Assembly (NCBI GenBank): GCA_033725935.1
Contig: MU867106.1
Span: 62,001-126,000 of the forward strand
Length of the DNA stretch: 64,000 nt
Direction of reading: 5' to 3'
DNA from: Cladorrhinum sp. PSN259
Lineage: Eukaryota; Ascomycota; Sordariomycetes; Sordariales; Podosporaceae
Part shown: positions 51,853 to 62,171 of the stretch, piece by piece
Numbering within the stretch: the first letter of the stretch is position 1
How the letters are laid out: the number at the start of each line of letters is the position of its first letter
The notes under the pieces: generated by a model
What the model saw: the letters and a program-made list of their open reading frames with translations, nothing else
Databases searched by the model: none
Told to the model about the DNA's origin: nothing
Translations under genes and position numbers: made by a program

Positions 51853-54426
51853 ATGTTGGTGTCTCATTCAATCCTTGCTCTATGGGCGCCCCTTCTTGGG
51901 CTTGCAGTTGCCCAAGAGGTTGTTAACGACGCTGCCGAGGAAGCACTGCTTCGTGAATGGCAAGAGGCTAACGCTCGTGTACCCAACAAATTTATCCCGT
52001 GCCCTGCCGCTTGCAGTGAATCCGGATCCGACCCATCGACCTGGAGCGTCTACCCAGACGCTGCTCGCCTCGCCCTCTGCAACGACACTCTCCTCTTTAG
52101 CATCAACGTCTTCACCGAAATTGAGGACGATCATACCAAGGCCGGTATCCGCGCTTGCAAGGCCGACTTTGCCGCTTCCACTACCTCCAAGAGAGATGAA
52201 AAGACCTGCAAGCACGGTTCTCAAGTCGAGAGCAAGTCCAAGGCATATATCCAGTCCCAAGGCCAAGCCGACGGAGCAAATGGCGCTCGCGATATTGAGG
52301 CTGCTGGTCGTCAAGTCTCCAACTACGTTGCAAGGCTCGAGACTGAGTGCGACAAACCCACAATTGCCTTTGGCTACTCCGGCAATGCCGCCATCGGTTT
52401 TTATGCCGGAGCACAAGTCCGTCAACAAGGCGTCTCTACCAAGCTTCTTCAAAAATTCCTTGCAAGGGTTGAGAAGGAGCCCGTCACAGGCTCTACCATA
52501 GTGGAGTTGTGCGAGAAGGACGATACTACCGGTGCCGACTATGTGGTTGGTATTGTTGCCAGCACTGGCGGAGACTTGTCTTTCATCCAGACGGCCGTCA
52601 AAACATGGGTCAATGGAACCTGCGTCTCCGAGTCTGGCAGCTCCAAGGTCTGGGAGGAAGTTGATCTGTTGGTTCCTGCCCCCCTGTCCACTTCAGTCTC
52701 GGATGAGTCACGGTCCCGGATCCAGGCACGAGCCGACTGCACAACAACAACCATCATTTCCGGAGATTGGTGTGCCCGTGTTGCTCAAAGGTGTGGCATC
52801 ACGGAATCACAGCTCATAAGCTATAACTCGTTTCACACTCAACCCTTCTGCAACACTCTGGCCATCGGGGAGAGGGTGTGCTGTTCTGCAGGAACGCTGC
52901 CCGATATCACACCCCAGCCAAACCCGGACGGCAGCTGTTTTGACTACACGGTCCAGTCCGGTGATTGGTGTGCAGCCATTGCTGCCGCCAACGGACTCAC
53001 TGTTGCTCGCATCGAGGAGTTGAACAAGAACACGTGGGGTTGGAACGGCTGTGGCCGTCTCTGGCCAGCGACCAAGCTCTGTCTGAGCACTGGCACTCCC
53101 CCCTTCCCTGCTCCCGCTGCCAATGCCGTCTGCGGCCCTACAGTCCCAGGAACTGAGAAGCCCAGTGATTCTTCCGTCAACATCGCCAACCTCAATCCTT
53201 GCCCGATCAACGCCTGCTGCAACATTTGGGGACAGTGTGGTATTACCCCTGAGTTTTGCAACGTCACTCCGGCAGACACAGGAGCACCAGGTTCATCCGC
53301 ACCCAACACCAACAGCTGCATCTCCAACTGCGGCTACGGCCCCGTCAGGTCCCCTGAAAAGCCGACTGAGGCACAGAGGATCAAGATCGCCTACTTCGCC
53401 GCTTGGAACAACCAGCGTCCCTGCCTCAACATGCACGTTGACGAGATCGACAAGACCAAGTACACCCACATACACTTTGCCTTTGGTGACCTCACCGAGA
53501 CCTTTGACATTGACGTCTCAGCCGTCCAAGATGAATTCAACCGCTTCAAGAACATGACAGGTATCAAGAAGATTTTGTCCTTTGGTGGTTGGGAAGCCAG
53601 TGCCACCCCCGAAAGCAGAGCTAGACTTCGCGACGCCGTCCGTCCGGGACCAAACAGGGTTGCTCTCCGCACTAATGTCTTGAACTTTGTCAACACCCAC
53701 GGTCTCGATGGTATCGACTTTGACTGGGAGTACCCCGGCGCTCAGGATTTCCCTGGCAACAACGACGGCACCGAAGGACGTGATTATCAGGTTACGCTGC
53801 GTGGTCTCAAGAGCTCGTTGAACCAGAGTGGCAAGACTGTGTCGTTCGCTGCTCCTGCTTCCTACCACTATCTTAAGAACTACCCTGTCAGCCTTCTGGC
53901 CACGGCGGTCGATTACGTAGTCTACATGACCTACGACCTCCACGGCCAGTGGGACGCAGGCCAGGCGGGAGCAACCACGGCCTGTCCCACAGGCAACTGT
54001 CTCCGCTCACACGTCGACTTTACCGAAACGGTCTACGCCCTGGGCATGATCACCAAAGCCGGCATGCCGTCCAACAAGATTGCAGTCGGTCTGGCGAGCT
54101 ACGGCCGCACCTTCAAGATGGCCGACGCAAGCTGCAGAGGCCCGACTTGTTTGTTTACCGGAACCAGCACCCAGAGTGAAGCTGCTCCCGGAAGATGCAC
54201 CGGCAAGAGGGGGTACCTCGCCAATGCAGAGATTGAAGAGATTATCGCCACGAACCCCACTGCCCAGACGTGGAAGACTAACAGGTATGAGGATTACCTG
54301 CAGTACAACGGGACTGAGTGGGTTGGTTATAGCAACGAGGCGAGCAAGGTTGCCAGGCAGGCTCAGATTTGGAATTTCAACATGCTAGGCACTGCAGACT
54401 GGAGTGTTGATTTGCAGGAGTTTTAG
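51853..54426 (+). CDS. Secreted GH18 chitinase with two LysM and one CBM18 domain
   Basis: An intronless 857-residue protein. The signal peptide is about residues 1-20 (MLVSHSILALWAPLLGLAVA). Residues about 25-290 form an N-terminal region of unknown fold. LysM 1 is at about 295-339 and LysM 2 at about 363-412; both contain the GDWCA core. A CBM18 chitin-binding domain with its Cys cluster is at about 427-471 (PCPINACCNIWGQCGITPEF). The GH18 catalytic domain spans about 508-855; the DGIDFDWEYPG motif at 619-629 places the catalytic Glu at 626. This is the domain order of subgroup C (class V) fungal chitinases, which resemble the chitinase-like subunit of yeast killer systems and act on chitin outside the cell. 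Most of that group have longer C-terminal extensions; here the protein ends right after the catalytic domain. Confidence 0.92.
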   Translation: MLVSHSILALWAPLLGLAVAQEVVNDAAEEALLREWQEANARVPNKFIPCPAACSESGSDPSTWSVYPDAARLALCNDTLLFSINVFTEIEDDHTKAGIRACKADFAASTTSKRDEKTCKHGSQVESKSKAYIQSQGQADGANGARDIEAAGRQVSNYVARLETECDKPTIAFGYSGNAAIGFYAGAQVRQQGVSTKLLQKFLARVEKEPVTGSTIVELCEKDDTTGADYVVGIVASTGGDLSFIQTAVKTWVNGTCVSESGSSKVWEEVDLLVPAPLSTSVSDESRSRIQARADCTTTTIISGDWCARVAQRCGITESQLISYNSFHTQPFCNTLAIGERVCCSAGTLPDITPQPNPDGSCFDYTVQSGDWCAAIAAANGLTVARIEELNKNTWGWNGCGRLWPATKLCLSTGTPPFPAPAANAVCGPTVPGTEKPSDSSVNIANLNPCPINACCNIWGQCGITPEFCNVTPADTGAPGSSAPNTNSCISNCGYGPVRSPEKPTEAQRIKIAYFAAWNNQRPCLNMHVDEIDKTKYTHIHFAFGDLTETFDIDVSAVQDEFNRFKNMTGIKKILSFGGWEASATPESRARLRDAVRPGPNRVALRTNVLNFVNTHGLDGIDFDWEYPGAQDFPGNNDGTEGRDYQVTLRGLKSSLNQSGKTVSFAAPASYHYLKNYPVSLLATAVDYVVYMTYDLHGQWDAGQAGATTACPTGNCLRSHVDFTETVYALGMITKAGMPSNKIAVGLASYGRTFKMADASCRGPTCLFTGTSTQSEAAPGRCTGKRGYLANAEIEEIIATNPTAQTWKTNRYEDYLQYNGTEWVGYSNEASKVARQAQIWNFNMLGTADWSVDLQEF

Positions 54427-54844
54427 GTGGGCGTTATTATTGGAGTGGAGGATTTGAGGTATTCGTTCTTTTGTTCACTTGGTTTCATCATATCCGTATA
54501 TATCTACAGTTATCTATAGTCTTAACCAAAACCTAAATCAGGCTGCTATTGTCTGGATTTACATCGTGCCGAGTTTTTGTGTTTTTCCTGGTGTGTCTTG
54601 TAGTCTTACGGCTTTCGGTAATATTTGCCGAGCTGCAGCGAGAATGCATCTAGACTAGTCCACGGTCACCGGTCGTGGTGATATTATTACATATGCATGG
54701 CATATACTACGGTATCTTCGAGACCCCTGCGCTAACAGCCAACGCTGAAATATTTATATCAACTCTCGTTCGTCTTCCCTCCACCTCTCATCAGCTCTCT
54801 CTCAAAAACTTGTCCTCATTACTTCCAAGTAACGATAAGAAATC
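54427..54844. other. Intergenic between chitinase and the broken reductase gene
   Basis: Chitinase 3' untranslated region and a CT-rich leader before 54845. No gene seen. Confidence 0.5.
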
Positions 54845-55933
54845 ATGGCTCGCGGACAGGACTTTGACGGAAAGGTAAGCGTACTCCCCCGTCTCTTCCT
54901 ACACAGCCCAAACTAACGCCTGGCAACCCCTAGGAAATCTTCATCATCGGTGGATCCTGCGGCCTCGCGAAAAGAAATGGCCAAAGTGCTAGCATCCCAC
55001 GGAGCGAACCTCACAATCTTCTCTCGCAGCCAACCCACCCTCGACCTCGCAAAATCCGAAATCCAGTCCTGCTTAAGGAACCCAAAGACCCAAAGAGTCC
55101 GCACCCACGCAGCAGACATGGGCGATCCGGTTCTCGCAGACAAAGCCCTCGCCTCCTTCCTCCCAACCCTGCCCGACACCCTCATCCTCGTAGCAGGCGG
55201 CACCCCCGACGACCTCGGCTTCCTCGCCTCGTCCGACTTGACTCGATCAAACTTTGAGTCCAGCATGAAAAACAACTACTACTCCTCGCTCTACCCGTCC
55301 AGACAATCCTAAAGCAGTGGATATCTCACGATGCTAGTTCCACTCCTGTCCCTACCCCTTCGACTATCAACACACGAACTCGAAACCAAAAAGAACCCGC
55401 AAACTAGTCTTTATCAACTCCACCGCCTCCCTCTGTCCGATCCCGGGATACCTCCCCTACTCGGCCGCCAAAGCAGCCTAGCGCTCCCTGGCGGAAACCT
55501 TGCGACTAGAAGTAACTAGATACAACACCGCTAGAACCAAATACGTGGTGCAGTGCGTCTTCGCTCACAACTTCGTCACCGACACGTTTATTCGGGAACA
55601 GGGGAACAACCCCCCCCCCCCCCCCCCCTGACAAAACGGATCGAAGGTACGGACGGGGAACCAGAACGTCACATCACGAGCCGGTTTCCCTTGGCGAGCA
55701 CGATAGCCCCCCAGATTGTGGCAGGAATTGCCGAGGGAAGAAACGACTTTGCCGTCTTGGATTCCAGACTTGAGTCGCAGACGTTGTGGGCCAACATGGT
55801 TGGTACTTCCCCCAAAAGAGGGTGGGGGATCTGGGATTGGTTTCTAGGGGTAATGATGCAGTGGTTTCTGGTTCCGTTCTTGATTAGACCCAGCATCGAG
55901 AGGGAGTGTGAGGGGGATGCGTTCAAAAAGTGA
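54845..55933 (+). pseudogene. Broken 3-ketosphinganine-reductase-like SDR gene
   Basis: ATG 54845 opens MARGQDFDGK, then a probable intron (54875 to about 54933). The cofactor-binding segment IFIIGGSCGLAK follows, with Ser where the family usually has Gly-Gly-Ser-x-Gly-(L/I)-G. An extra base near 54968 shifts the frame into EMAKVLASHGANLTIFSRSQ. Further frame changes lie near 55300-55410. The catalytic region is recognisable: VFINSTAS and GYLPYSAAKAA (the YxxxK motif), followed by TAG at 55480. After TRYNTARTKYVVQCV, a run of C's (about 55610-55628) shifts the frame again. The end is a hydrophobic anchor-like WGIWDWFLGVMMQWFLVPFL. The layout matches fungal KDSR/Tsc10, an ER enzyme of sphingoid base synthesis, so this is probably a dead paralogue of it. 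Confidence 0.65.
55610..55628 (+). repeat. Poly-C run inside the broken SDR gene
   Basis: About 18 C's that coincide with a frame change. This could be a real slippage mutation or a sequencing length error. Confidence 0.75.
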
Positions 55934-56119
55934 AGTGAGAATAAATCAAGCATGGAGAATAAGCAAAGAAAGGTGTATCTATTACTTTAAAAAACAAAAC
56001 TCATGCGCGCTTTTCAGTGTAATCATTATCAACATCTATCATCACAGTCATCATCTCATCCAATGGTTACGGTGTGTTTAACGCTCCTAATATCTCACAT
56101 CTCACTCTGCCCCCGACAG

Positions 56120-58535
56120 TCAAAGAACTCCCCTCTCACCACCCTCTTCAACCTCACTCAACTTCAACGCCTCCGAAACATCATTGACAAAATGTTCCTC
56201 CCCGCCAGCCAACTCAACGATCCCGCTCCTCTCCAACGCCCTCCCAACTTTAGAATCCCTGGCAGGAACCCGACTAAAGAAAATCCTAACTCCCCTCTGT
56301 CTATAATCCCTCACGATCTCTTCCAACACTTGCGTCCCGCTCCCATCCAAACCCGTCACACCATGAATGTCAAAGATAATATTCCTATTTGAATCTTCCC
56401 TCCTCAGTCTGGGCAGAGCAGGATGCGCCTTATCAGTGCCGTAAAGCTCTAGACGTCTCAGTCTGGTCTTTAGTTCGCCCGTGTTGGCAAAGGTTAGAGG
56501 TTCGGGGATCTTGACAATGAGACAGCCTTCAATGAATTCCAGATTTTCCGGGTTCGCTTCGGCGTTTTCGAATCGGTTGGTGCCGGGGATACGACCCAGA
56601 ATCTGGATGCGGGGACGGGTTGAGTGACGGATGACTTGTAGCAGTGACAAACCGACACCGATGGCCATGCCGAATTCGAGACTGAAGAAAATAGTGGCGA
56701 GGAGGATGGTAAACATGAGTGCTAGTTCGTTCCAGGCGTGTATCTTGAGGAAGAAGGATATGTCGTGCGGACATTCCTCGATGAGGGACCAGGCGACGAC
56801 TGAGATGAGCGAAGAAAGGACCGGTTTCTGATCGAGTTAGTAAATAATAAGGAAACGAGACACGGGGAGCACATACAGGAAGATAGTACAAATAAGGCAA
56901 GCAGAACAAGATGCACAGCAAAGTCAAGCTTGCCAGAATTATAGAGGCCATGGGCGTCTTGCCACCAGTTGCCCTGTTCAGCTTGCTTCTTCCATACCCA
57001 CCAAAAGCAGGCAAACTCATAAAGCAACCGCTGACAACGTTGGCAACCCCGAGAGCCACCAATTCGCGGTTGGGACTGAGCTGGATCTCAGCAAACGGAG
57101 GTCCACCAAGACTCTTGGCTGCAACCGAGGACTCAAAGAACCCAAGCAGCGCAATCAAGAAAGACGTGCTCATAGCTTCCCGGATGTACTTCATATTCGA
57201 CCACCTGAACGGCCAGTTGAAGGTGAAGGTATGCCCACTAGCAGCCTCAACCTTGCCCAGCACAGCGATACCGGCCTTGTCCCACTGGAACCAGTAGGTG
57301 AGGAAAGCCGAGAAAACGACAACAACGAACCGATCCGGGATGTACGCAACACCAGGATACCTCGGCTGCAATCGCCGCTTGATCTCACGGCAGATCATGA
57401 TAACCACAAAACTGGTAGCCGCAATCGTGACGGTAAGCGTATGCGCCTTATCCAGATTTGCAAAGATAAACCTCAGCTTATCCACACTGCTCGCATGTCC
57501 CACGTGAGCCTGCTCGGCGAGCTTGCTCAACCCCAACTCGGGAACCAACTGATCAACCATAATCACAACACCAATAGCGCTGATAAACCCTCGCAGGAAC
57601 GGCCTCGAAAGAACCGAGTCCAAAAACCCAAGCCTCGCAATACCAGCAGTCAAGACCATCGCACCGGCCAACCCCGCCACAATTCCACAAAGCCTAGCAT
57701 GCAACATGTCATCTTGCTCGCCTCCCTGACCGCGATCAACACTCCCCTTGATAACCGTGCCGACTAGCAAAGACCCGGCAGCCTCAGGACCAACAATCAT
57801 GGCCGGACAACTCCCCAGCACGGCGTAGATCAGAGGGTTTAAGACAAACGAGTACAAGCCATTGATGGGTGGCACGTGAGCCAGGTTGTCGGCCAGCGAC
57901 AGAGCCATGGGCACGTACATGCCTGCGACGGTCAAAGCGGCCACGAAATCTCCCTTGAAGTATGACCAGCTGTACTTTTTCGTCCAGACCAGCACCGGCA
58001 AGTAGTAAGACAGGTACATCAGCGGTGAATCTTTGACGCCGTGCCGCTGCGCCAAGAGGCTGCTGGTGCTCATCTTCTTGCTTCGCATCCGCGCCGCCCA
58101 CTGTTTGCGCCAGCTCTTGCTTTTCCTCTTTGCTGCGGCAGCCTGATCGCCCGCCGGTCCGTCAACGCCAGGAGTAGCAGGTTCGCTTTCCGATTCAGAA
58201 AAGTAATCGCCTCCGGCGAGGAGACTGCTGGAAGTTGGACTCATCGGTCTCGGGGAAAAGGCGCCATGGTTGCAGTCGCCCTCGTGGGGGTGTTCGTGCT
58301 CCCTGAAATCGAGGACCGAGTCGAGGAGAGCCGTGCTTTCGGATGAGCGCTGGCGGGAGCTGGGGCCGGGCTTCGATCGGTATTCGGGAGACGGCGGGGA
58401 ATTGGGTCGGCCGGAGGAGGTGCCCGAGTCTATCGAGCCATACGACGACCCGGCGGTGTAGCTCTGTCGGAGACCGCTGGGGTTTACCGGTGCGTGCGGA
58501 TTCGATGCCGCGGGCAGTTGGGAGGAGGGCGCCAT
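56120..58535 (-). CDS. SulP (SLC26-type) anion transporter with STAS domain
   Basis: Two exons (56877-58535 and 56120-56827, intron with GTATGT donor and TACTAAC branch point) join to 788 residues. The ATG at 58535 is used. The first 150 residues are Ser/Pro-rich and acidic, probably cytosolic and regulatory. The membrane part begins with YYLPVLVWTKKYSWSYFKGD. The SulP signature is GDFVAALTVAGMYVPMALSL, LIYAVLGSCPAMIVGPEAAGS, and the conserved later motif NRELVALGVANVVSGCFMSLPAFGGYGRSKLN. The C-terminal STAS domain is visible around LIVKIPEPLTFANTGELKTR and IIFDIHGVTGLDGSGTQVLE. SulP proteins move sulfate, bicarbonate or other anions. The fungal subgroup with long acidic N-termini is often at internal membranes; location here is uncertain. 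The gene looks intact. Confidence 0.9.
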
Positions 58536-59422
58536 TGCCACGGACGAACAAGAATGCGTGTTACACTGGAGAGAGCATTGATTGAGTGCAAGTGGAGGCT
58601 CGTGTTATGGCTGACGCGGGAATGCGACTGGAGGGGGAGGAACAGCAGTTGGAGGCACTGCGGGTTCTTGTAGGACACTGGCCATCAAAAGAGGTCGGGA
58701 GCGAGCGAGTCCGGAGAAGGCTGGCGCGGTTGTTTCTTTTGAAGCGGTCAGGAAAAAATACCAGAGTAAAAAAAAAAAAAACCGAAACTTGCCCCTCCAA
58801 GTCCTAGCAATCGATTATTCTCGTCCTAGAATTATCCTCTTTGGGGCTTGGCTTTGCGTAATAGCGCGGTTGGGAAGGGGAGCTAAGAAATGCAACTCTG
58901 CTGCAGCGCAAATCTGAGGATGTTTTGAGAAGCAGTGGTTTGTCAGAACAGTAACCTTGAGGGATGACTTCCAATGGCTTGGCAAAACCGCGCTGCCGGA
59001 CCAAGTTGGTCACGGAGTAACCCCGCACCACGTGAGACTACGGCGTACGCGTATAACCAATAAGAGGTTCTGATTTGTCAATCCGCCACATTCATTCAAT
59101 GTTCGCTTTCAGTCGGCCCGCGCCTGCATTATGCATAGCATTTTATGCTTGATTTATCCTCACTCCCCGAGGATTATTTCCCTGTTCCTGACCATAGAGG
59201 TTGAATACAAAATATGTAGTATATTTTAATCGCTAAAATGCACATCAAACCCCTCCAGTTTGCAAAAGAGATCATGATAAACCTTCGAACCAGGGTGCCA
59301 ACCCAGCAATTTACCAATACCTATTGGACAAAGGGAAACACCATCCATCCAACCCATCTCGCGTTGCCCATTAAATCCAAACCACAAACACCTTTTTAAA
59401 TGGAATATAAATAAAATAACGT
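58536..59422. other. Intergenic, no gene seen
   Basis: Contains an A-run at 58770-58781 and otherwise unremarkable sequence between two minus-strand genes. Confidence 0.5.
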
Positions 59423-61557
59423 TCAAACAATAAAAACAGGTAAACGACTCCCCATCAGCTCGCTCTTGGGTATCTGCAAATCCTTCTTGTCAAAATCATG
59501 CAGCAGCAGCCAGCAAATCATCCGAAACACCAGTGCGAACCATATCGTGTCCCTCTTGGCCTCGATAGGCGTCAACTTGTTATACTCAACGGCAGGTATG
59601 GTCCGCTCAGTGCCCCAGGTTTCTCCCCTCCTCACGCTCGTGCTCAGGGGCACGTGACCACCGGCAGTATACGTCGTCCTGCGTGAAAAGTTTCCAGCAC
59701 CGCCTAGGCTTGGAGTTGAATGTTGTGACTGAAATCCGGTGGTATTGCTAAGACCGAGGGCGTTAATGTTATGTACCTCCCTTGACGCCTCAGCAGCCTG
59801 CGGGTCGTGGTATTCTGTTGATTCCGTTAGGCTGATTGCTCTGATACGGATGGCCGCAAAGTAAGTATCCAACAAAGCTGACTCGCGCTTCTCGTGGGGG
59901 ACTTTAAGGAGGTAATCGAAAGAAATCATGTTTTCCGGTTGTTGTTGTTGCTGGTTTGTCGAGAACTCATCAAGGGGAAACAGGCGTGGGTAGCCACTCG
60001 ATGTACCGCCATCTTCTTCCGGGAGGTGGGGTGAGACACCGGGAGCAGCGTGGTGCTGGGGAGCAGAAGTCGGACTGTAGTTATTAAAGTTACCGCTGGC
60101 GTGAGCTTCGGCATCCTTGGCTGAGGTATTGATTGCCAGCAGGACCTCCTGAATGTGCCTTCTCAAAACATCGAGCACCACAGACTTGGTGTTTTGCTTT
60201 TTCAAGAACTCGTCCACATGATCGATTGCCGCATGGAGTTTATCAAGAAGCTGAGGCGAGTAATCGCCATCCTGGTTTGCAGGAAGTCCACCTTGGGGCG
60301 CATCGTTGAGCCCATCCGCCAGGGAGTTGATTCGGTCCAGGAACCCTTCCTTGCTTCGGTGCTCCGTTTCTTGCTTGAGCCGTATATGAAATTCGTGCAG
60401 CAGTCTGCGAGGAGAAAAGGCTTGTTTATTCAAGACAAAGGCAGCCGGGTTCGGTAAGTATGTGAATGGTCTCTTCAATATGTGTAGCGGTCTTCCTAGC
60501 ATTCCGAGTAGTTCAAAGACGACTGTGACCGGTGTTAGAAAGCCGGAAATAGTGTGAAGTCGGGAAGTGACTTACCCGGAAAAAGATGAACATGCTTCTT
60601 CTTCTCATCAGAATAACACTGCGTGGTAAACTCGTTGCACCTTATCAAGTTCAGAGTGTCTGCAATCTCCGTTCGACTCCCCAGCATCAACGTCTTCAGA
60701 TCCGTTTGCTCGGTGATCGGTTCGCCCCAGCCTTTGTCGTCGTCCTTCTCGCGATAAAAAGTCGGCACGTTCCCAAAGCACAGTTCCTTGACTTCTCCCG
60801 TAGGAATCACCCTGTTCTTCCCAAACTTTGGCCACCCGGTCTTTTCAAAGGTAAAGAGGAGGCCAAAGTCGCTGACCCGCGTTCCCAACAGGCTGTATCC
60901 ATTCCCCTCGGCTCGGTACTTGTCGTTTACCCTGTCGAACTCCTTCCAGTAAATACCCAGCACGGCGCAGAGCTCAATCATGTGGCAGATGGCCGTGCTC
61001 GCAAACGGCCTATTGACGGCCGGCTGCTTGTCAAAGCTCCTCTTGATGGGCTGAATGGCAACAGCAAGCGATACAACCTCGGGTGGCGGCGGAGGTGAAG
61101 TTCCCGAATCCCGCCACTTCATCTGCTCCCAATCCTTTGAATCTCTCTCCATCTTTTGCGCCGCACTGATGACCATAATCCACGTCGCCAACTCCTTCGT
61201 CACCGTGTGAACCCGTTCTCGATCTCTGTCGTTCGACAGCTGATCGACCCGCGTTTCATCGCAGCTCTTGGAACTGCCGTCAACATACCAGATGGTCTTC
61301 CCGGCAACCGGCCCGCGCTTGTTGTTGGTGGGCGCCAGAAAGATGACGGGCGCTTCATACTCGACCCACGCGCGAAGCAGACCAAATCTCAAATGCGCGT
61401 GACTAACCCACTTGCCCATTACCGCCTTGTCGCGAAGCCAGTGCCCGTTCGTTTTTAAATACGAAGCCTGCACATACTGAAGAACCACGCCGAGGAGAGC
61501 GAGCACTGAAATGGCCAGCGCTATTATGGCGACGGTGACTTCTGTGTTGTTGCCCAT
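59423..61557 (-). CDS. Modin-like fungal membrane-anchored protein
   Basis: Two exons (60576-61557 and 59423-60522, intron 60523-60575) join to 693 residues. The N-terminus is a single hydrophobic helix (VTVAIIALAISVLALLGVVL). The fungal-specific segment WVEYEAPVIFLAPTNN follows, with downstream Trp/Tyr-rich stretches. This matches proteins annotated as modin in Sordariomycetes. The second half is hydrophilic, with helical segments (LLDKLHAAIDHVDEFLKKQN) and a Gln-rich stretch near NQQQQQPEN. A second hydrophobic patch lies near the end (IWFALVFRMICWLLLH). The molecular function is not established as far as I know; the name comes from Podospora work on modifier loci. The gene looks intact. 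Confidence 0.6.
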
Positions 61558-62171
61558 CGTGATGTATGCAAAGTACCGGCTCTAAGGCGTATACGAGAAC
61601 CGAATTGAACTCATTAGCAGCCTGCGCAAGTTGGCCGACCTCGAGTGTTGAGTTTCTGGGTCAGCAGGTCATGTTGATGTTCAGCTCTGCGCAAGGCTCT
61701 GAGAGGCAACAGGTGTGAAATTGAACCGCCCAGAGCGCGCGAACCGCGCCGCCCCAGCTGCGTTACACACTTGAGTCTTGACCAACAGAGTTGCATCGTT
61801 CTGCTTCTGGATGGTTGGGGGCCATGCAGGCGTTCCTTGGCAGGCCGCGGCCCGTCTGCCGCTAAGATTGTTGTCGATCCTCTCAGAATTTGCTGCCGCC
61901 ATCCTTGAAGAAACACAACCATTGGCTGATGGGGGCCTTGTCATCCACGACACAAGCCGCACAACCACAGGAGGATCAGAAACCTCGCAGCCAGTGATCC
62001 ATGGACCCACAATACTCAACAAGCCTCGGCGAATCCAACCAGACATACATAGAATGATACCACGAACATGATTTACCCACAGGCAGAAATGAACATCAGA
62101 TAACAACGCTATTTACACAAAATCCTAACCCACAAACTCCATCCCAATGCTTGTATAGTAAAAATCGCCCA
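61558..62171. other. Intergenic, no gene seen
   Basis: Promoter side of the modin-like gene and 3' flank of the Rad26-like gene. No supported reading frame. Confidence 0.5.

Noticed and set aside
52181..53943. Long antisense frames opposite the chitinase
   Set aside because: They are shadows of the strongly biased codons of the sense gene.
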